DNA of 53,727 bases from NCBI GenBank assembly GCA_964463425.1, contig CAYXBV010000004.1, positions 1 through 53,727 of the forward strand, written 5' to 3'. Below are positions 50,237 through 53,727 of the stretch, piece by piece; the stretch's first letter is position 1; every line of letters begins with the position of its first letter. This stretch comes from JAHJHG01 sp964463425. GTDB taxonomy: Bacteria; Patescibacteriota; Microgenomatia; UBA8517. A program made the translations under genes and the position numbers. The notes beneath the pieces are model-generated. The model made no database searches and was not told the DNA's origin. It saw nothing but the letters and a program-made list of their open reading frames with translations.

Positions 50237-52628
50237 TTTAACTATTTTACTTCTTCTTTTTGTTGCTTTGATAGTGAGACTTGCACTTTCTCCATTCGGA
50301 ACACTGGGGGTAGACCAAAACACATTTGTCGGATGGAGCAATAGGTTAGTTGAAGTGGGTTTTAGTAAGTTTTACGATGCGTGGTCAGATTATTTGCCGG
50401 GATATTTATATGTATTGTGGTTACTGGGTCAAATTAGAAAGTTAATTCCAATTCCAAGCGTGCTTCTTTTTAAGTTACCTGCAATTTTCTCAGATGTTTT
50501 AACTGGTTATTTAATTTACAAAATCATTGAGAAATTTAAAAACAAGAGATGGGGAATGATAGCTTCTGGGTTGTATCTTTTTAATCCTGCCATTTTGATG
50601 AACTCAGCGCTGTGGGGACAGGCAGACTCCTTAACAGCACTTTTCTCCTTGCTGGCTATTTGGTTTATTGATATTAATCCTTTTGTCTCGTCTTTTGCGT
50701 TAGCTTTTGGAACTTTGATTAAACCACAGGCCGCTCTGGCAGCGCCGGTTGTTCTTTTTGTGATGCTTAAAAAGAAATGGAAATTGCAGAAAATACTAAA
50801 CTACATAGTCATTTCGTTTTTATTTTTTGTTTTGGCTTTTGTGCCTTTTGCTGGAGAAAGCAGCCTTGCATTGTTTGTTGTGGATAGAATTTCTGCGACA
50901 TTGGGACAATATCCATACACTAGTATAAACGCCTTTAATTTTTGGGGGCTTTGGGGTTTTTGGGATAAAGACACTGTTTTTGCTTCATCATTGGGAATAG
51001 TTGCCATAATAACGTCATTTTTGTTAAGCGCAAAAAAATTATGGAAAACAAAAAACTCTCGATATCTGTTGCTGGCAATAATTGTCGCGACAAACTTCCT
51101 TTTCTTTACAAGAATGCACGAAAGACATCTTTTGCCAGTGCTCGCTCCGCTAGCGGTAGGGGCTGCCATAAATAGCAATTTATGGCTTTCCTATGCGGGT
51201 TTTTCTTTTATCTATATTATTAATCTTTATTACTCATATGTTTGGATTACTCAGGGTTTTACTAGTGTTCTGCCGACATTTGCAATAGTTGTTTGTATTT
51301 TGTTAAATCTTGGATTTTTGGCACTAATTTTCTTTGAAGTTTTTAGAAAGAAAAAAAATAAATACTTTCTTAAATTTTTCAAAAACTTGAATAAAAAAAT
51401 TCGCCCACGGACTAAAATTCCAAATAAGAAAACAAAAAAACTTTCTGCAAAAACAATAAAAATTTCTTTATTGGTGATTCTTATTTTTTCTTTAGTTTCT
51501 CGCATCCTTTGGTTAAATAGTCCCCAAAACGAATATTTTGACGAGGTTTATCATGCTTTTACAGCTAGGAGGATGCTTCATGGTGACCCCAAGGCGTGGG
51601 AGTGGTGGAATACTCCACCAGCGGGTTTTGCCTATGAGTGGACACATCCACCCTTGGCGAAATTGGGAATGGTGGTGGGAATGACTATCTTTGGTGAAAA
51701 CCCCTTTGGGTGGAGGATTCCTGGAGCATTACTTGGAGTGGGTACTGTTATGCTGGTTTTTCTAATTTCCAAACAACTTTTTAAGGATGATTTAATTGGT
51801 CTGCTGTCGGCTGGTGTTTTTGCAATAGAAGGATTGCCTCTTGTTCTAAGCAGGATTGGTATGAATGATAGTTACTTATTGTTTTTCTCGCTTTTGGCGC
51901 TTTATTTATTTCTTGTCGATAAATATTTTTGGTCAGCCATTTCCTTTGGTCTAGCGGCTTCATCAAAGTGGAGTGTTATTTGGCTCGTTCCTATTTTATT
52001 TGTTTCCTTTATTACCCACAAAAGAAAGTTTCACTTAAAATATTTTTGGTTCATAATTTTGCCACCGCTAATATATTTAGCAAGCTATATCCCGATGTTT
52101 TTAACAGGTCATGATTTTGGTACGTTTATTGGAGTTCAAAAACAAATGTGGTGGTATCACACAAGACTGGAAGCAACTCACTCATATACATCACCTTGGT
52201 GGAGCTGGCCATTTTTGGTCCGGCCAATATATTTATATACAAGCAATGTTGTTAACAATGCTGTTGCTAGAATTTATGCGATGGGGAATCCGATTGTTTT
52301 TTGGTTTGGTGCGGTTTCAATTTTCTTTAGCACTTTTATTGTTTTTATTGAAAGAAACAAAAAGATTGGTTTTATTGTTTTTTCGTACTTTATCTTTTTT
52401 GCTTCTTGGGCCGCATCGCCAAGAATTATGTTTTTGTATCATTACTTACCAGCAATACCATTTATGGCGATTGCGATTGGTTTTGTTTTAAAAAGATTTC
52501 CGAAAACAATCATTCCTTTTTTTGCGACTTCTTTGGTCGTTTATCTGTTCTTTTTTCCACATTTGACTGGATTATCAGTGCCGATATGGTTAGACAAAAT
52601 GTATTATTGGTTCCCGACTTGGAGATAA
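50196..52628 (+). CDS. Double-module GT-C glycosyltransferase (GT87-like plus PMT/GT39-like)
   Basis: This 810-residue protein has two GT-C modules. The N-terminal module (about 1-400) carries the outside loop GVDQNTFVGWSNRLVEVG, YLPGYLYVLWLLG and SALWGQADSLTALF, resembling GT87/ALG-type mannosyltransferases. A basic linker (about 385-420) leads to the second module (about 425-810), with EYFDEVYHAFTARRML, THPPLAKLGMVVG and the SSKWSVIWL mark of protein O-mannosyltransferases. Both modules probably use polyprenyl-phosphate sugars outside the membrane. The fusion is unusual; no stop or frame break is visible between the parts. It converges on a surface-protein gene with a 2-nt gap. Confidence 0.85.
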   Translation: MKTRKKETTISFFTLTILLLLFVALIVRLALSPFGTLGVDQNTFVGWSNRLVEVGFSKFYDAWSDYLPGYLYVLWLLGQIRKLIPIPSVLLFKLPAIFSDVLTGYLIYKIIEKFKNKRWGMIASGLYLFNPAILMNSALWGQADSLTALFSLLAIWFIDINPFVSSFALAFGTLIKPQAALAAPVVLFVMLKKKWKLQKILNYIVISFLFFVLAFVPFAGESSLALFVVDRISATLGQYPYTSINAFNFWGLWGFWDKDTVFASSLGIVAIITSFLLSAKKLWKTKNSRYLLLAIIVATNFLFFTRMHERHLLPVLAPLAVGAAINSNLWLSYAGFSFIYIINLYYSYVWITQGFTSVLPTFAIVVCILLNLGFLALIFFEVFRKKKNKYFLKFFKNLNKKIRPRTKIPNKKTKKLSAKTIKISLLVILIFSLVSRILWLNSPQNEYFDEVYHAFTARRMLHGDPKAWEWWNTPPAGFAYEWTHPPLAKLGMVVGMTIFGENPFGWRIPGALLGVGTVMLVFLISKQLFKDDLIGLLSAGVFAIEGLPLVLSRIGMNDSYLLFFSLLALYLFLVDKYFWSAISFGLAASSKWSVIWLVPILFVSFITHKRKFHLKYFWFIILPPLIYLASYIPMFLTGHDFGTFIGVQKQMWWYHTRLEATHSYTSPWWSWPFLVRPIYLYTSNVVNNAVARIYAMGNPIVFWFGAVSIFFSTFIVFIERNKKIGFIVFSYFIFFASWAASPRIMFLYHYLPAIPFMAIAIGFVLKRFPKTIIPFFATSLVVYLFFFPHLTGLSVPIWLDKMYYWFPTWR

Positions 52629-52630
52629 TA

Positions 52631-53156
52631 CTAGAGAGCTAGGGCGAACGAGATTAGTATCAAGAGGATTCCTGCTGCTCCACCAATGATGGTTGGGTAG
52701 GCTACTCCAGCGTCTGGCAATTCTGGTTCAGCTGTTGAAGAACTGGTTGCCGTTGGACTACCAGTAGGTGTGGCGGTTGGGCTGTCTGATGGTGTTGCCG
52801 TTGGACTACCAGTAGGTGTGGCGGTTGGGCTGTCTGATGGTGTTGCCGNNNNNNNNNNNNNNNNNNNNNNNNNNNNNNNNNNNNNNNNNNNNNNNNNNNN
52901 NNNNNNNNNNNNNNNNNNNNNNNNNNNNNNNNNNNNNNNNNNNNNNNNTTGGACTACCAGTAGGTGTGGCTAGTGTAAATGTTAGGGCGGTACAGCTTTC
53001 TGCAGTGGTGGCTGCTTGTGGTTGGCTGGTGGGAGCCGTTGGAGCTACTGGCTCTTGCCTTAATTGATAGAGTCTTATCGCTGTAAAGACGGCCACACCA
53101 GCGAGTGCTATTGTCGCTATTACTATTAATATTGTTACAATTTTTTTCTTTTTCAT
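52631..53156 (-). CDS. Surface protein with Ser/Thr/Pro repeats and LPDAG-type C-terminal tail (gap inside)
   Basis: The N-terminus (ATG at 53156) reads MKKKKIVTILIVIATIALAG and more, a signal or anchor segment, then a Pro/Thr linker with one Cys. The sequence then enters a 100-N gap (52849-52948). The other side continues with repeats of ATPSDSPTATPTGSPT (16 residues, 48 nt) and ends LPDAGVAYPTIIGGAAGILL and a short hydrophobic tail. The reading frame is kept if the gap is a multiple of 3: joining the flanks directly gives Pro-Thr-Ala across the break. LPDAG followed by a membrane segment recalls a sorting signal, but there is no positively charged tail and no sortase gene here. The true repeat number is unknown. 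Confidence 0.72.
52753..52848 (-). repeat. Two visible 48-bp coding repeats at the gap edge
   Basis: Two exact copies of a 48-bp unit (52753-52800 and 52801-52848) encode the 16-residue ATPSDSPTATPTGSPT-type unit. The sequence right after the gap (52949-52970) begins another copy at the same phase, so the gap lies inside the array. Confidence 0.92.
52849..52948. other. Scaffold gap of 100 N
   Basis: Exactly 100 N bases, a conventional placeholder for a gap of unknown size. It sits in the middle of a 48-bp tandem array, so it most likely marks a repeat that assembly could not resolve. Confidence 0.95.
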
Positions 53157-53157
53157 G

Positions 53158-53727
53158 TTAGAACCAACCTATGCTTGTGTGATGTAATTCTGCATTTATG
53201 GTAAATGTAGACACATCTTCAGGAATTGTGTATTCATCGTAGAATTCATTAGTACTTGGTCTTTTTGCAGTAACTTCTGATTTTAGGGTTCCGTTGATTG
53301 TAAATCTTGCTTTATCGATAGCACCAGAATTGGTTTTACCAGAAACTGTAAACCGTACAACATCATCAGCAACCAAACTTGACAGATTTGTTATTACATT
53401 CCACTCAGCATCAAACGCTTTTATAGTAAGACAATTACAATCAACTCCTGGAGGTAGTGTTGTTTTGGCTGTTGTTTTGGCTGTTAGTGGCGTTGTTACC
53501 GTTGACTCACAATCACAACATGTCATATCAGGTCTAGAACAATCAGTTGTTCCATCATTCCAACATTCGTGAGGACAATTATCGACACTTATACAACTTC
53601 CTCCAATATCGTTACAAGTACTATATTCTGTCGGCGTAGGTGCTGTTTTTGGTGCCGGAACGGCTGGTGCTGGATCGTATGAGGGCCGATCGTATGGGGG
53701 CTGATCGTATGAGGGCTGATCGTATGA
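53158..53727 (-). CDS. Partial Cys-rich surface protein with (S/P)YD(Q/R)P repeats (5' end outside window)
   Basis: The frame is open from the window edge at 53727 to the stop at 53158 (190 codons including stop); the start lies outside. The N-terminal part seen here is a pentapeptide repeat of the type SYDQP, then a Pro/Ala/Thr linker, then a Cys-rich region (about ten Cys in 45 residues, with CWNDGTTDCS and MTCCDCES), then a Thr-rich stretch and a beta-type domain containing DDVVRFTVSGKTNSG. An internal ATG at 53526 is not the start. It ends 1 nt before the LPDAG-protein gene, so both probably form one surface-protein unit. Family unknown. Confidence 0.6.
   Translation of the reverse strand, partial: SYDQPSYDQPPYDRPSYDPAPAVPAPKTAPTPTEYSTCNDIGGSCISVDNCPHECWNDGTTDCSRPDMTCCDCESTVTTPLTAKTTAKTTLPPGVDCNCLTIKAFDAEWNVITNLSSLVADDVVRFTVSGKTNSGAIDKARFTINGTLKSEVTAKRPSTNEFYDEYTIPEDVSTFTINAELHHTSIGWF
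53673..53727 (-). repeat. 15-bp tandem repeat encoding YD-rich pentapeptides, cut by the window end
   Basis: Units at 53673-53687, 53688-53702 and 53703-53717 and a partial one at 53718-53727 encode the (S/P)YD(Q/R)P series. The window ends inside the array, again suggesting an assembly break at a repeat. Confidence 0.9.

Noticed and set aside
52753..52970. Possible CRISPR array (48-bp repeats)
   Set aside because: The repeats are directly adjacent without spacers and encode an in-frame Ser/Thr/Pro stalk; no cas genes are present.
53673..53727. 15-bp repeats as iterons of a plasmid origin
   Set aside because: They are in frame with a long open coding frame and each unit keeps the YD-x-P coding pattern; no replication protein is nearby.
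1..53727. TGA recoding to glycine or tryptophan as in some CPR groups
   Set aside because: TGA is the natural stop of rnpA, rmuC, dnaA and others, and no conserved gene has internal TGA.

Overview
The window looks like a piece of a Candidate Phyla Radiation (Patescibacteria) genome, most likely from the Microgenomates side. This is inferred from gene content, not from a search. Pointers are short aminoacyl-tRNA synthetases without their usual C-terminal appendages, a PrgI/TraC-like/VirB4 secretion module, a DUF4012 protein, PsbP-like and VanW surface proteins, a MraY-like enzyme with an altered metal motif, many GT-C glycosyltransferases, and surface proteins with Ser/Thr/Pro repeats and an LPDAG-type tail. 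The genetic code is standard: TGA ends rnpA, rmuC and others, so this is not a TGA-recoding lineage. The DNA is AT-rich, spacing is tight, and strong Shine-Dalgarno sequences are rare. Several predicted -10 elements lie only a few bases before the ATG, which suggests leaderless transcripts. The right edge runs into a scaffold gap and a repeat. || Layout. 0.1-7.1 kb (+): a type IV secretion-like operon with PrgI, a TraC-like protein, VirB4 ATPase, a large membrane M23 protein and an anchored unknown. 7.1-10.0 kb (-): dnaA then dnaN with an origin between them that carries DnaA boxes and six DnaA-trios. 10.0-12.2 kb (+): rpmH-rnpA-yidD-yidC-jag, the classic origin-proximal cluster. 12.2-18.9 kb: O-antigen ligase-like protein, RNase HI, DUF4012 protein, ribosomal protein L25 and two unknown membrane-anchored proteins. 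18.9-24.0 kb (-): valS, tsaD, VanW. 24.0-28.5 kb (+): anchored solute-binding protein, nucleotidyltransferase-like protein, then groES-groEL behind a promoter with a CIRCE-like operator. 28.5-30.6 kb: M23 peptidase, tRNA-Cys with its own promoter and terminator, PEGA/SH3 protein. 30.6-39.8 kb (-): an envelope-glycan block (UbiA/DPPR-synthase-like, MraY-like, two GT39-type GT-C enzymes, a GT2), then metG, a TrpR-like regulator and a small membrane protein. 39.9-48.0 kb: rmuC, prepilin, a UvrD helicase-nuclease, two FemAB-type transferases and a second UvrD helicase. 48.0-52.6 kb: LytR-CpsA-Psr protein and two GT-C enzymes, one a double-module fusion. 52.6-53.7 kb (-): two repeat-bearing surface proteins, one interrupted by 100 N and the other cut by the window end. 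|| How the parts fit. Apart from replication, repair and translation genes, most of the window builds a cell surface: lipid-linked sugar initiation (MraY-like), prenyl-phosphate sugar donors (UbiA-like, GT2), sugar transfer outside the membrane (GT-C), ligation or attachment (O-antigen ligase, LCP), peptidoglycan cross-bridges (FemAB), remodelling (M23, VanW), and secretion/pilus components (VirB4 module, prepilin). The most distinctive observations are the near-textbook DnaA-trio origin, the surface-protein locus at the right end, the degenerate epimerase-like domain fused to DUF4012, the MraY-like enzyme lacking a metal-binding Asp, and the pattern of apparently leaderless promoters.
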